A DNA stretch of 64,000 bases from Macrotis lagotis (GCF_037893015.1 NC_133658.1:173061579-173125578), one strand, 5' to 3'. Numbered from the stretch's first letter, positions 42,335 through 54,713 are shown. Translations and numbers: made by a program. Notes: generated by a model from the letters alone, not told the origin.

Positions 42335-42904
42335 TCATTTCAATTTTCAAAGTGTAATTTCTCTCACTGAAATTTAACAAGGATTCTAATGATCAGGAAT
42401 CCTTCCTAAAACTACTCATAGTTATTACAACCCACAATTACTCCACCCTTCCCTCCTTTTCTAGACCATCACACTTGAGCTGGCATCATTTTCCTCCCTT
42501 TAAAAATCCTGCTATTAATCAGTCCAACCTTATACTGCCTTCTACCCTGGATTCCCTGTCCCCCAATCCTAAACACTCCCATTATTTCCATCATCTCCCT
42601 TTATACCCTGGTGAAAGCTTCATAAAATTATTCAAGGTATATCGAGTGATTCACCTCACATTTATTATTCAACCTCAATTCCCCCCCACCTTTTACACTC
42701 CAATCCTTTTTGTATTTCCAAACTGACTACATAATACCTACTGCAAGAGTTGTTCCAAAACCCTTTCCTTCCCTCTCCACCCCTTCCCTTATCTTCTCTC
42801 TTCTCCCATACTCTTCTCTTTTTACTCACTCTCTCTTAAACTTATTCACTTAAACTAACGCAGTCTTCCTTAATAGAAGACTTCACTTAATACTTCACTG
42901 TTAA

Positions 42905-42962
42905 GTGTGTGTATATATATGTATGTATGTGTATATATACATACATCTATGTACATACATAC
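42905..42962. repeat. (TATG)n/(TACA)n microsatellite
   Basis: 'gtgtatatatatgtatgtat' followed by 'tacatacat' within the L2 copy. Confidence 0.8.
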
Positions 42963-44810
42963 TCATATGCCATTGATCTTGAATTCTTTTTCTCCTCTAT
43001 TCCACACTTCAAATCAACTCAATGTCATCTCCCATTCTCTCTTCCTTTCCTCAGCCTTAGAAGGTGAGATTACTATTCTTGCCAATGCCAGCCTCTCTAT
43101 TTGTTTCTTGGATCCCTTCCCTACTTGTCTTATCTGATAAGTTAACCTCTTCAAAAATATCTATTTTTCCCCCTCTAATGTCCACTCTCTCCTCATCTAC
43201 TGATTCTCCTTGTTGCCCTCAAATATGCCTAATCTTCTTGTCCTAAAAAAAAGTCTTCAAATGCCCTTCCATCCCCCTGACATAATTATCTTATATTTCT
43301 TCAGCTTTTCACAAACTCCTTGAAAAAAGTACCTTTATATCTTGCCTCCACTTTTTCACCTCCCACCCACTTTTCAACTCCTCATCATCTGTCATCTTTG
43401 TCACTTCACTGAAACTGCTCCAAGTGTACCCATAATCTCCTACTCAATACAATGTCTTACTCTTAGTTGGCATCCTTTTTTACTTTTCTGAAATGTTTGA
43501 CATTGTTGATCATTCTATCCTTATGGATACTCTTTCTTTCCTGGGTTTCCATAACTGTTTTGTTAATGTTTTCTTTATGTCTTCCTAACTTTTAAAATCC
43601 CTATTGAAGGATCATCACAATATATATATCTTACCCCATTTGATCAAGGGTACCTGAGAGCTCCATTATGTGCTTTCTTTTCTTTCCTCTCTATACACTC
43701 TCTATGATCTCATCAGCTCCTTGGATTCAACTATCATCCCTTATCAAGTAAATCCCTGATAGGCATATTCAGCCTTCATCTCTCCAAACTATCTCCTGCT
43801 CACCCACCTACTGTTTTACCTATTGTTCCATTGACATCTCAAATACAACCTTTCTAAAACAGAAAGCAATCTTTCCCCATAAAATCACCCTTCCTCTTTA
43901 ATTCTCCTATTTTTGTTGAGGTAACACCATTCACTACTCACCTATGGGTTGCCACAACCTAGAAGTCATACTTAGCTCTTCTATCTCATTCATTCTCCCC
44001 CACCTCCCCTCCAAGTCATTTGTCAAGTCTTGTTGATTCCACAACCTTAACATCTCTGAAATATGTCTTGGTGTTTTTTTTTTTTACATCCTTACCATAA
44101 TCATCCCAGTCCACAACTTTCTCATCTCTTTTCTGGTCTCTATGCCCCAGCCTCTCCCTTTTTGAATCTATCTTTCACATACCTATCAAATTGATATTAC
44201 TAAACTATAGGTCTGAACATGCCATTCTACTCCACAAGAAGTTTAATTGGTTCTCCATTGCTTTTAGGACAAAATCCTAAATCCTTTTAGGACAAAATAT
44301 AACATTAAAAACTCTTCATAATCTGACTCAAGCTTATCTTTCCAGGTTGATTATATATCACTCTCCTTGATGTACTTTTCATTGTAGACAATTGAGTCTG
44401 CTTGTAGTTTCCCCATATAAAACATACCATCTCTGACCTTTATGTCTTTGCACTATATTCTCCTTCCTAACCTTCTACTTCATAGAACCTAACCCCCTTC
44501 AAGGACAACTCAATCGCTACCTACTTTAAGATGCCTTTCTTTTTTCTCTCCCTGTTGTTGATGCCCCATCCCAAACCACTCTACATTTATTGTGAGAGCC
44601 AGTAAATAGACCAGAGTAACTACACTATAGAATAGATAGAGATGAGTCAGCAGTAAGTTGACTGGAAGGTAGGAGGGGAAGTTGTGGAAAGCTTTAGATG
44701 CCAAAGACACATTTTATATATTTTTCCTGGAGGTGATAGGGAGACATTGGCATTATGGAGCAAAGTAGTGATGTGGGGTAAGGTGACATGGACAGATCTA
44801 TGCTTTAGAC

Positions 44811-45142
44811 CAGGACTGTCCAAAATGTGGTCAGTGGGCTGAAGTCCACCTGTGGGTTTACTAAATGTTTTAGTCAATAAAGCCAAGCTACTGTAGAGCT
44901 CTCACTAAACTAGCAAATCAAGGTGGGGGGGCAGCTAGGTGGCATAGTGGATAGAGCACTGGCCCTGGAGGACCTGAGTTCAAGTCCAGCCTCAGACATT
45001 TAATAATTACCTAGCTGTGTGACCTTGGGCAAGTCACTTAACCCCATTGTCTTGCTTAAATAAAAAAACCATAATAAAATAGCAAATCAATAATGTCTAT
45101 TGTTTCAATAAAAGCTTTTAAAAGTAAAGTTGGACAGCCCTG
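44811..45142. mobile_element. hAT-like non-autonomous DNA transposon (MITE) with a nested SINE
   Basis: The terminal inverted repeats are CAGGACTGTCCAAAATG on the left and, reversed, CAGGGCTGTCCAACTTTA on the right. The flanking 8-bp target duplication is CTTTAGAC / CTTTAGAA (44803-44810 and 45143-45150, 7 of 8 matching). Without the SINE the element is about 165 bp. The TIR start CAG and 8-bp TSD are hAT hallmarks. It encodes no protein. Confidence 0.85.
44922..45079 (+). repeat. WSINE1-like SINE inserted in the MITE
   Basis: Body 'gcagctaggtggcatagtgg' to 'ccattgtcttgcttaaataa', flanked by an 11-bp duplication TAGCAAATCAA (44911-44921 and 45080-45090). It has a short internal deletion after 'ggccctgga'. 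Confidence 0.9.
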
Positions 45143-45260
45143 CTTTAGAAAAAAAAAAGACACTTTGGCAACTGAATAGAGGATGAATTAGAGTAGGGAA
45201 ATTCAAGAGAAAGGGTAACCAAGTAACCATAATGCTACTGTAAAAGTCAAGATGTTAAAA

Positions 45261-46760
45261 TATTAAGATATTCACCTCTACCACTGTCATTAAAATAATC
45301 TTTCATCCACTCAGGTTCATTCAATTCATATTTATCATCCAATTCAAATCCTGGTAGTGGTTATCTACAAAACTCCAGGACATTCTTTCCTTCCTCTATT
45401 AGTTCAGTTCCTATCTCACAATCTTTCCTCAACTCCTGCCCTTATAACCTCATAATTCAAATTACATATCAATATTCTCTCAAATATCCTATATTCTCAG
45501 TTCTTCAGCTTTTACACTTCCCACAACCTTCTTCTCTGACCTACCTCACAAAGGTAGTCTGATCTCTCATATCATAACTACTCGCAGAAATATTCCTACT
45601 TTTCATCTTACCATTACCTAGAATTTACCATTTCCACATTTAGGGATCATGAAATTTCCTTATTTGATCACAATCTTTTGTAATTTCTTCTCTTCTTATG
45701 CCTTATAACCTCTAACCCTGTTCTTTATCCTCATTGTAGCTTTTAATCCCTTTACCTTTCAGTTCATTCCAGACTTCTTGCCTCTGCACTGGCTTTCCTT
45801 CTTTTCCGATCTTGACCTTGGTGAACCAGTTGAGCTCTATACTGTCCTCTTAAGTCTCTATGCCCCCCCACCCCCCTTTGAAGGTCTTGCCTTGCCATGC
45901 CTCAACTCTGGATTATTCCCAGCAACCACTGGTTTCACTCCTACTCATGTACTGCTGAATGAGACTGGAGAAAATCATGAAACCATGAATAGGTCCACCA
46001 AAAGTTTGTTTCATCATCCTGACTGGACCTCCAATGCAACAAAGCAATCTTTTACTATTTCCTTAATCAATCCACCATTGCAACCTTTCAGACTTTTTTC
46101 ATCCTTCTTCAACCTCCTTCCCCATGGTTTTTATTCCTCATTCCCTCACCTGAAAATTGTTTTATATTTCATTTTAAAAGAATTGAGGTCATTCCCTAAG
46201 AGTTTCCTCTTCTCCCCTCTTTCTCATTTCACATGACTCAAATGCTTTCTCTCACTATTTCCTTCTTCATTCCTTTCACAAGAATAGGCAGCCCTTCTGA
46301 GTAAGACAGACCCTTCCATAAGTACAAGTTATCCCATTCCATCTTGTGCCTTTCAGAAAAATGCCCCGTCTATTCTCCAGTCTCACCAACTTATAGTCTT
46401 TTTGTTTGCTGGCTGTTTGCCTACTACCTACAAGCATTGTCATCTCTTCTTCATCCCCTCAGATCCCTCACTTGATCCATCAATTCTTATCAACTTTTGT
46501 CCTTTATATCTCCTTCCTTTCATGGCTAAACACTTTGAAAAGGTCACCAACAATTGTGTCTCTACCTCATTTCCTCTAACTCTTTTCTTAGTACTCCAAA
46601 GTTTGTTTCCAGTCTCATCATTCAACTGCAACTGCTCACACCAAAGTTATCAATGATCTCTTAATGGTCAAATCTAATGACCTTTTCTCAATCCATCTTC
46701 TTGATCTTTCTGTGGCCTTTGACACTTGTCAATGAATCTCTTCTTTTCTGCTCTGAACTC
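45261..46760 (+). repeat. Second L2 LINE copy, 5' and RT part
   Basis: The linker region resembles 1-794 in reverse. Then comes 'accaaagttatcaatgatct' (TKVINDLL) and 'cttgatctttctgtggcctt' (LLDLSVAFDT), the L2/CR1-type RT start, near 46640-46725. Open frames at 45778-46236 and 46402-46656 are remnants of this ORF2. Confidence 0.65.
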
Positions 46761-47335
46761 CCCTTCTGACATGCCTAACTTTTTCCTACTATGTCATGAT
46801 AAACTTCACCATGGAAGTTCACTCAGGCCCTGCGGCAACTTCCTCTGATTGTTTAGTTCCTTCCAGAATTTTAAAGTAAAATTCCCAAGGTACTCACATC
46901 TCTATTCCTTTCCAGGCTACTTCTGACCCTCTGAACTTTTCCCACCATCCTCCCCTTCTCTGATCTCTTCACCAACCATCTGCTTTTCAATTCTCTTTTA
47001 TATGTTGTCTTCCCCTGTTATAATGTAAGCTCTTTGAAGTCAAGGACCTTTGTTTTTCATTCTTGAATAAGCATTTTTTTTACTGAAAATCACTCATAAA
47101 TTAACATAAAAGAAAAACAAACACATAAGTAAATATGATAATGACAAAGGACTACTTTTGTGAAACATGTGTGGTCCATTGTTTATTTTTTTTAAAACAT
47201 CTTTAGAGTTCAGTGCAAAAATGTAGCCCTGGCACTTCTTAAAAACATAAAGGACAAGTTCAAACTAACTTCATGTTGCTTGTATTTGTATTAATCAACA
47301 CAATAATAAATGTCTGTTGACTTGACTTTAAATCT
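46761..47335 (+). repeat. Interruption in L2: L2 3'-end-like piece and AT-rich text
   Basis: 'gttataatgtaagctctttg' and 'caaggacctttgtttttcat' look like an L2 3' terminus set within the longer copy. 'aataaatgtctgttgacttg' closes it. The exact arrangement is unresolved. Confidence 0.45.
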
Positions 47336-48020
47336 CATTGATTCTCTCTAAAAATTATTCTATCTCCTGGTTTTCTTCCTACCTACATGATCATTCTTTC
47401 TCAGTCTCCTTTGCTGTAGCTTCATTCTGGTAGTGGCCACTAACCATGTGTATACTCCAAAGCTCTATCCTGTGCCCTCTTCTCTTCTTCTTCTATTTTG
47501 TTTTGCTTGGAAATAGCATGAGCTCCCATGGATTTAATTATCATCTCTAAGCTCCACATATCCAACTGCCATTTGGACATCTCAAAGTGGATGTCCCATA
47601 CCAAAACCGAATTCCTTATCTATCTTCTTAAATCCTCCCCTCTTTTTAATATTAGTAATGCTTTCCCTCCAAACAGTTCAGGCCCCCTCTACCTCCCCCC
47701 CAATAGATTAAAAGCTTCACTGTTTTCTAATAGGCCCATCAAGGGAACAGTGCCCTTCAATCAAGTCTGGCTTTCTGTTTAAACTCAACTGGACTTGGCT
47801 AGGTTCAACTCTCTTCGTACAGCAGAAGGTGGTCTCAGTTTTGAGCTCTTTCCTTAGCTATACTTACCTGAGCTCAAGTATCTTCAAGGAAGAGGGGATA
47901 ATCTCTGTCCTGTTTCTTTCTTCTGCTTTTGTATCTTCCTTCTTCATCTTCTTTAATCTCTCCTATAATGAAAGCAAAGTCTTCTTATATAAAGTTACTA
48001 CCAAAATTCACATTTAAATC
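47336..48020 (+). repeat. Second L2 LINE copy, RT end
   Basis: 'tctcctggttttcttcctac', 'gtgccctcttctcttcttct', 'ccatggatttaattatcatc' and 'catatccaactgccatttgg' follow the L2 RT order (PLLFxLY..., HGFNYHLYADD). Confidence 0.6.
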
Positions 48021-48880
48021 AGATGCCAAAAATAGGAAAGATACAATTGCCCCATAGTAAAAATAAAATAAAAATAAAAAATTCTACTCATCAAGAATCC
48101 CCAAGTATCAACTCAACATTCTATATAGGATATCTTGTCTATCTTTTCTGAGTGCTTTTGTCTAAGGGATATTCTCTCTCTGGTCTTCACAGAACTGTCA
48201 TAATTCTGGTGTTGGAGCTTGCATTTGATTATCTACCTGTGATAATTACAGTTCAGAGACCTGGAAATGCAGGTATGGAAATAAAATAGAAATTTATTAA
48301 AAGAAGTTATAACACAAAAGAAAATGATAGGAATTAAGCAGATATTAAAGAAAATGACCACGTGCATTACTAATTGAACTTGGCAAATCCACTGCCAAGG
48401 TTCAACAAGAATCTTGAGAGATCAAGAGCCCCTTCCTCAGATCTCCTTAAATTCTCCCTCAGGGTTCACAAGGAGGGGTGGTGACCTAGAAGTGACCCAA
48501 GTACAGCACTGGAGATTTTGCCTTTTGGGGAGGGGTCTCTTATGGGTGGTCTTAGACATGTTTCTAGGGCCTACCAAGCCCTGGCTGCAGGTACCAAAAA
48601 AAAAAGAATGTAATCCAGATCAGAATGAAGGTCAGGTCCTCAGACTTTGGCTTAAATTAGATGATAAAGGAATAAGGAAAATTCCCTTAACAATGCAAAC
48701 AAAAAATTGTTTCCAAGTGATCTCAACACGCCCGATGCCCATGATTCCATGCATCACTGGCTCTTTCAACAAATAAAATTGTCCAAATATTGAAAGAACA
48801 ACACTTTACACTAAATATTCTCAATTCCCCCCTTCCCCCCAACTGATTCTGATTTGGCCTGAACTCCAGTTCCTTCACCA
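48021..48880. other. Unassigned sequence; possible old antisense LTR at 48205-48775
   Basis: 48205-48775 has mixed composition and an antisense TTTATT-type signal near 48292. It looks more like an old LTR or unique DNA than like the surrounding L2. I found no terminal or target repeats and cannot name a family. Confidence 0.25.
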
Positions 48881-49650
48881 TTATGATTGTTTTCTTATTT
48901 TCCTTTGGACATACACTAATTATTTAATGTCCTTCCTAAAATATTCAAACAGAACTGAACTTAGCATTCCATTTACAGTCTGACAAAAGCAAGGTATTGT
49001 GATATGATTATTTCCCATGTTATAGTCTACATGCCTCTCCTTTTGAAATCTAAAATTATATTACTTTTTGATAGTTACATTACATTATGCAAACTGACTT
49101 TGCAGTCAACTGAGACTATCAGTGAACTTTTTCACATGTACAATCTATACTTGTACAGACTCATTTTTATTCCAAGGGTAGTATTTTATATGTATATCTA
49201 TTAAATTTGCTCATTCTAAGTATTTTAGGAACTGTTTGGATCATGACTATATCATCTAATATGTTAGATATCTCTCATAGCTTTATGTCATCCACGTATT
49301 TTCATTTAATCACATAACAATTTTTTTCAATGAACAACATTGCAGGATTACCCACAATATCCTATGTAGAACAATCAATTAGAAATCCTGTTCCAAGTTG
49401 GCATCAATCCATTTACTCTTGTCTTAGAACTTGAGTGAGTTCTGAATCCACACAACTATCACCTTACCCATATCATCATATGTGGTTCCTTCAAATGCCT
49501 TCCTGAAATCCAAGGATTCCTTTTTTATGGCATTCACTCCTAAAAATAAAAGAATCCTAGAAGAGAGCTCTTGGTTTCAATACTATTTGCCTGAGATTGA
49601 ACTCTGCCCTAACATTTTTCATTATGTCAACTGTTTTTACTGGTACTTGG
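48881..49650 (-). repeat. L3/CR1-like LINE, antisense
   Basis: 'taatgtccttcctaaaatat', 'cagaactgaacttagcattc', 'gactttgcagtcaactgaga', 'tcaaatgccttcctgaaatc' and 'caaggattcc' follow the antisense L3/CR1 order seen also at 32236-33290 and 38440-38960. Confidence 0.65.
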
Positions 49651-50690
49651 GTCTTTTTTTTTTTTAGAGAAGAAGGTGGGAGGAAGGAAGGCTAATGGTT
49701 TTAGTTTTTCCTGGCATGTATCTCCTGATCCTTCATGAGCTCTCTGAATTGAAACCACTTCTGAGTATCCTTGATTAGTAAAATGGGAAGATTTACAAAG
49801 GCTATAGTAATAAGGCCATAGCCTGCTTTAAGGGCATCATGGGACTCAACCTGAGGTGCCCTAAGAACTTTCAGAGACTAAGTGAAAGTGACCTGTTTGT
49901 AAGCAACTTGTAGTATCCTCTCCTTGAGAGACATTTATCTAATCATCAATTGAAAAACAAATAAAAGCACCTTCTGTGTTTATTTTAAATGGAAAATATT
50001 TTAGGGCTCAGCTGAAAGAAAGATTAATGTTAGGCAGCCGTTTCAAATTCCTTCAGTGAGGAAATTTTTGAAGCCGATAAAACAGAGAAGATTACTTCTC
50101 CTACTTAAAAGTTTGAGATGGTTAGAATAATCGTTTAGGAAAATGCCTGGGTTTGTATAGAGCCTTTTTCAGACAGGATTTGACAACAGGAGACAGGAGA
50201 GTTTAACTTGGTTCCTTATCAAAAGGAATTTGAAGGGAAAAATTCAGAAGGCCATAGTTTGAATTGCAGATTTTGTTTGGACCAGACAACCCTGAATTCA
50301 TCTCTGTCTTGGGATCCAGGGCAATTATGTAAATGAGACTAGTACTTCCTGTTCTGTTTGTTCAAGGTGAATGTGGGTTACTTCAATCCTAGTAGCTTTC
50401 CAAAGCTTGCCTTGGCAAAAACCTTTGGAATAGATTCATTGACTTTATTCAAATTGGTGGTAGGAAACTTAGTAAGATGGCTAGTCTCTTATTGTTGTTG
50501 GAACGGTACTCTCTGATTGTAGACTGCTTTTAGCTTTAAATTGGATAGCTATCCAATTTTGACCTAGATGCTGATTGAGCAAAATTCAAAATGAAATTGT
50601 GTTTTGAGCACATGGAAGACATCAATATGATTTATAATTTGCCTTATCACTTCAATGGAAACTTTGGAAGGAGGTTAAAATACTGAATTT
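49651..50690. other. Unassigned intergenic sequence
   Basis: No gene or recognised repeat. Composition is even and a T-run lies at 49656-49666. Confidence 0.4.
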
Positions 50691-50835
50691 TAGGGTTATA
50701 AAGGATCCAGAAGATCAATCTGTTCCTAACCCTGATTAGCAGTAAACTGAGGTTCAGAGAAGTTCACAGATTCAAAGATTCAGAGTTGGAAGGAACTTTT
50801 AAAATTATATGGTCCAACTAGGGAAGAATGTATGA
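50691..50835 (-). repeat. MIR/L3-like fragment
   Basis: 'gtaaactgaggttcagagaa' and 'agagttggaaggaacttt' are MIR and L3/CR1-type motifs. Confidence 0.45.
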
Positions 50836-50919
50836 AGTAAGGGCACATAGCTTTGAGGAGAAGTTAAAGCAAAGAACTATATAGCATTAGAGCCCAAATA
50901 ATAACAATCACCCTCCTAA

Positions 50920-51295
50920 TCCTTTCATTTTTTACTGCTTTTGCTCCCATTGTTCTTTTACATAGAATGTCTTCCTCCTCATATTGAATTTTGATCTGTC
51001 TCTTCTACACATCCTACCCACTCAGAGAATTTAAGACTTAAATGCTCCTTCTCAGGGAGACATTCCTTGAGTCTACTTCTGGTATACTCCATTGGTCATG
51101 ATATTTCCCTCATCAGAGCCTACATGATACATTATGATGCATCTCTAATGAATATATCATAAATTATTGTATATTTTAGCCACCAATGCACATATCCTTG
51201 TTCCCAATAGTTTATAAGATCCATCAGGACAGGGGACCTGTTTTATTGATTAGTTTATACGTTTTCAGTGCCTAGCAGAGAGATCTGAACACACT
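50920..51295 (+). repeat. L2 LINE 3' end
   Basis: 'ttctcagggagacattcctt', 'ccatcaggacaggggacctg' and 'ttttcagtgcctagcagaga' are L2 3' landmarks. Confidence 0.6.
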
Positions 51296-51975
51296 AGAAA
51301 TTTTAAAAGAGTTTGTTACAATAAGAGCCCCCAAGTTTTTGGGGAGAAGTTGTTTTTCTTTTCCACCTGGAATGGGAAGTACAAAGAAGGATGAGATCCC
51401 TTCTTTTATTCCCTCTACTGAAAAGTAGACCAGAGAAAGGAACATGAATGTGACAAACAGTTTGCAGACCTCCCTTCCTAGAATCTATTCTATTGATAAG
51501 TAAATGCTATTTTCCCCATCTGGAGATCCTTGGGCTACAGATTTATGATTTAAGCAGGAAAAAAAAAACAAAAGAAATGCTGTCATCTTATGCTTCTAGC
51601 ATCCATGATTTTGGTGATATCCTTTTTATCTGAGTTCCTGAGAATGAGCAAAAAGAGTTACCTTCCTCGTTTCAAAATCTATGATGAGTATAGTTCAATA
51701 GAATTCATTTTTCTACTCTAAATGGTTCGCTAAACCATACAAATCATGTGTTAGAAAGCCTTTCAGTAATTCCAGAACATACCCCTTCTCCTGTTGAAAT
51801 GGAAGAAACCGTAGCTGTAGCAAGACAGAAGAGGACAATTTGAAGCTAAAAGAGAGGCACTAACTCTTTGAAATGGGCAGCAAGCTACAGCACATTTGGA
51901 AAAAGGTGATGATGGCCTTGTGTTTATTCTTCCTTTTGACAGTTGTATAGTTAATTGTTGGATGGCAAACATTTG
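51296..51975. other. Unassigned intergenic sequence
   Basis: No gene or recognised repeat. Confidence 0.4.
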
Positions 51976-52115
51976 TTATAATGTGTTCTCACTACCATGT
52001 CTGAATCTCCTTCTCCCTTATCTCAATTTACTCAATTCTCAAACATCTTTCATGTATAAGCTCAGGACCTATTTCCTCCATGAAGCCTTCTCAATTATTT
52101 CAACTCCCCCAACCC
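51976..52115 (+). repeat. L2 LINE fragment
   Basis: 'tgtataagctcaggacctat' and 'tcctccatgaagccttctc' match the L2 3' coding end (the 'cagctcaggcgtcacctcct' region). Confidence 0.55.
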
Positions 52116-52119
52116 CTTG

Positions 52120-52262
52120 GAGAGGGGGCATAGTGGAAAGAGTTCTAGTTTTGGAGACAAAAAGATCTGGAGTGAAATCCTATATCAAACATTTGTTAAC
52201 TATATGTTTCTGTGTTGGACTTGATTCCTTGAAAGGTCCTTTCTAGCTCCATAATCCTATGC
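52120..52262 (+). repeat. MIR-type SINE
   Basis: 'catagtggaaagagttctag' and 'tccttgaaaggtcctttcta' bracket a diverged MIR. Confidence 0.5.
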
Positions 52263-52321
52263 TCTCTTCCTTCTTTGGCTCTAAGGTTTGCGAAGCATTG
52301 TACATATAATATCTCATTTAG

Positions 52322-52572
52322 AAGCAGCTAGGTAGCACAGTGGATAGAATACTGGACCTGGAAGACTTGAGTTCAGATTTGACTTCTGACTCTTATTGTC
52401 TGTTTAACTTTGGGCAAGTCACTTAACTTCTTGTTGCCTCAATTTCCTCAGTCAGAAAATGGGATTGTAATAATAGCACCTACTTCCCAGAATTGTTGAG
52501 TAAAATAAAATGGGATATTTGTAAAGTGTTTAGCACATAGTAGGCCCTTAATGAATGTCTGTTTCCTTCCTT
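52322..52572 (+). repeat. Full-length MIR/THER-type SINE
   Basis: A head 'agcagctaggtagcacagtg', then 'tgggcaagtcacttaacttc', 'tcaatttcctcagtcagaaa', and the tail 'gtgtttagcacatagtaggc' with 'ttaatgaatgtctgtttcc'. It has both the tRNA-like head and the L2-type tail, so it is near complete. Confidence 0.8.
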
Positions 52573-52589
52573 AGAACCTGACATCTATT

Positions 52590-52785
52590 GTGAGGTAGAT
52601 CCTTTAAGATTCTCATTTTACAGATGATGATACTCTATCCCCAAATGAATTTAAATCCTCATTTTTGTCACTATTGGTATACTCTTGGGCAAGTCATTTA
52701 AATTCTTAGTCTCAGTTTTCTCATCTGTATCATGAGAAACTTGAAGCATCTTCAAGCTCTAAAATTATGATGTCATTTGTATCAA
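52590..52785 (+). repeat. MIR fragments
   Basis: 'attctcattttacagatgat' (antisense core) followed by 'ttgggcaagtcatttaaatt' and 'ttttctcatctgtatcatg' (sense core). Confidence 0.5.
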
Positions 52786-53280
52786 TCAACTGTTTTGTCA
52801 GATTAAAAAAATTTTAAATTCTCATCATAGCTTTTCTAAACCATAAGTTCTTGATACATCCTTCATCTTGTAGATACTTAGGACATTCCTTTTGGTTGAT
52901 ATCCATATATATACATATTTCTAATTCAAAGGACCAGTGATTTCTACTAATAAAGACTATGACCTCTCCAAACCTTAATCGATAATGTTTATGATGCAGG
53001 GCTATAAAAATTCATGATAGGTAATCTAGATGGAAATGCAACTTTCACTACTTAACTAGGATGGTCTTTAGGCAATAGAAACACAATTAATGGGGGTGGG
53101 AGGGATGGGGAGGAGGGGAGAGGCTATAGTTAAAGTCTTTCCAATTTGGGATGACCTGCTAATGTTTGTGATCTGCTGGCATAGCCTTTGAAAAACCAGG
53201 GTCACCTCCAAACTGTAATGAGGCATCACAGTAGGACTTTAATGGGTGATAAATTTGAAGGAAAATGAAATCATTTAACT
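52786..53280. other. Unassigned intergenic sequence
   Basis: No gene or recognised repeat; a G-rich purine patch lies at 53093-53124. Confidence 0.4.
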
Positions 53281-53480
53281 TCTTGTCTGACAAACAAAAT
53301 GCAGCCATTAACCAGCTGTGTGACAATAAGCAAGTCACTTAAGGAGAATATAAGCTTTAGAATTGGAAGGGACCTTGGAGATGATCCAGTCCAAATTCTT
53401 CATTTGCCTGATGAAACATCCAAAGCCCAGAGAGGTTGTGACTTACTCAAAGTCACATTGACTGTAACAGAACTAATTTT
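53281..53480 (-). repeat. MIR/L3-like fragments
   Basis: 'gaattggaagggaccttgga' and 'aaagcccagagaggttgtga' are L3/CR1 and MIR antisense motifs. A sense 'accagctgtgtgacaataag' precedes them. Confidence 0.5.
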
Positions 53481-53674
53481 CTGAATCCCCTTTTCTGTCT
53501 CTTTAAAGTGAAGATTTAGATTATAAACTGCCATCCAAAATGGTGTAGAAGGGAAAGTTCTAGATCTGGAGTCAGGATACCCAGGTCCTGACATCTCCTC
53601 CATCTGAGTTCCAGACTTTCTCTACTATGCCCCAGGACTGGAGGGAGACCCATTCACGCCCCGCTACACACACA

Positions 53675-53828
53675 CCTTTCAGTTTCTTTTTATATATTGC
53701 CTTCTTCAGAATGTAACCTCCTTGAAGCTGGGCCTTTCTTTCTTTCCTGTATTTTTATATTTCTAGTGTTTAGTGTAAAGAGGGCCAGGTTGTAATTGCT
53801 TAGTAAATGCTTATTGACTAATTGACAG
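53675..53828 (+). repeat. L2 LINE 3' end
   Basis: 'gaatgtaacctccttgaagc' to 'tagtaaatgcttattgacta' is the L2 3' terminus. Confidence 0.7.
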
Positions 53829-54488
53829 TTCAAGTCTTCCCTCTTAGATTAATCTTTTAATTACTCTGAATATTAGTTTTCTCCCCTAGCTCTAAAATTC
53901 TATGAAGGTAACTCAGTTTTCACCTAAGCCTGAGATATTTTACCTACTGCTATTTATGTAGAGGAAGATGAAACTTCTTATTGTGGAGAGAATGCTGAGT
54001 GTGACACTGAGGACTTGTATGAGGGATTAACTGAGTAGCTTCCAAAGACTTTCTTAGGAGTGATATTTGGACAGAAGATGCTCCAGGGAGGTAGCAGCAA
54101 GAGATCAATACTTTGGAATAGATAACACGCATGAATAGTTGGCCCCATTATATCCTTAAACTACATTGAAATTCTAAAGCCTGGTGAAAATGAACTGCCT
54201 CTGGAGGAGGTTTTCTCCTGATTTGAACTGAGAGAACTTTTCTTGCTCCCAGCTAAAGAACTCATTCACTCTTATGCATTCTTTGGTAAATTCTTATCTC
54301 TATATCTTCTTAGTTTTCTGTTTGTTGTTTTCTTTGGCTAAATGGGTTAACTTGATATTTGTTATTTGTAATGGTCTTTTGTGTAACAAGCATGAGAAGG
54401 AGCTAAGTTGGAATATAAGTTAATGGCTTCCTTTCCTCTTAAGAATGATTAGGGAAGCAACTTTTGTTCAGAACCCATCATTCCCCAG
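53829..54488. other. Unassigned intergenic sequence
   Basis: No gene or recognised repeat. Confidence 0.4.
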
Positions 54489-54713
54489 ACTAGTGATGCC
54501 AAACTGAAATAGAAATACAGGTCACTTAAGTGTTCATAAGACTTCCTGCAGGCCACATGCTGACTTAGTTTTTAAATGTAATATTATCTGTTTTATTATA
54601 GTTTTATTTATTTTGTTGAATATTTCCCAATTACATTTTAATCTGGTTTAAGCTATACTTGGAGAGTGTTGTGAGCTTCATGCAAACCATGAACTGCATA
54701 GGTGACACCTCTG
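54489..54713. mobile_element. hAT-like MITE (diverged)
   Basis: The left end 'ctagtgatgccaaactgaaa' and the right end, reversed 'cagaggtgtcacctatgcag', are worn inverted ends of the type CAGxGGTGTCAAAC. The inside has 'aatatttcccaattacattt' and 'ttaatctggttt', which I recall from a common marsupial hAT MITE. No clear target duplication remains. Confidence 0.55.

Larger units (their letters stand above)
41798..44600 (+). repeat. Long L2 LINE copy (endonuclease to 3' part)
   Basis: Landmarks in order: 'gggaacttcaatttacatgt' (endonuclease GxFNxHVD, 41847), 'tttgacattgttgatcattc' (RT AFDTVDH-like, 43495), 'caaattgatattactaaact' and 'ggacaaaatcctaaatcc' (44185-44285), and 'ttccaggttgattatatatc' (44340). 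About 2.8 kb, strongly mutated, with a SINE inside. L2 identity is from recall of its ORF2 layout. Confidence 0.7.
44605..45260 (+). repeat. Ancient mammalian interspersed repeat hosting a MITE
   Basis: 'ggaggtgatagggagacatt', 'gtgacatggacagatctatg' and, past the insertion, 'gacactttggcaactgaata' with 'gaggatgaattagagtaggg' form a continuous known repeat text once 44811-45142 is left out. Same unnamed family as 25481-25735, I believe. Confidence 0.5.

Noticed and set aside
45778-46656. Open frames of 152 and 84 residues as possible genes
   Set aside because: Their text falls within an L2 LINE copy (TKVINDLL and LLDLSVAFDT follow), so they are ORF2 remnants.
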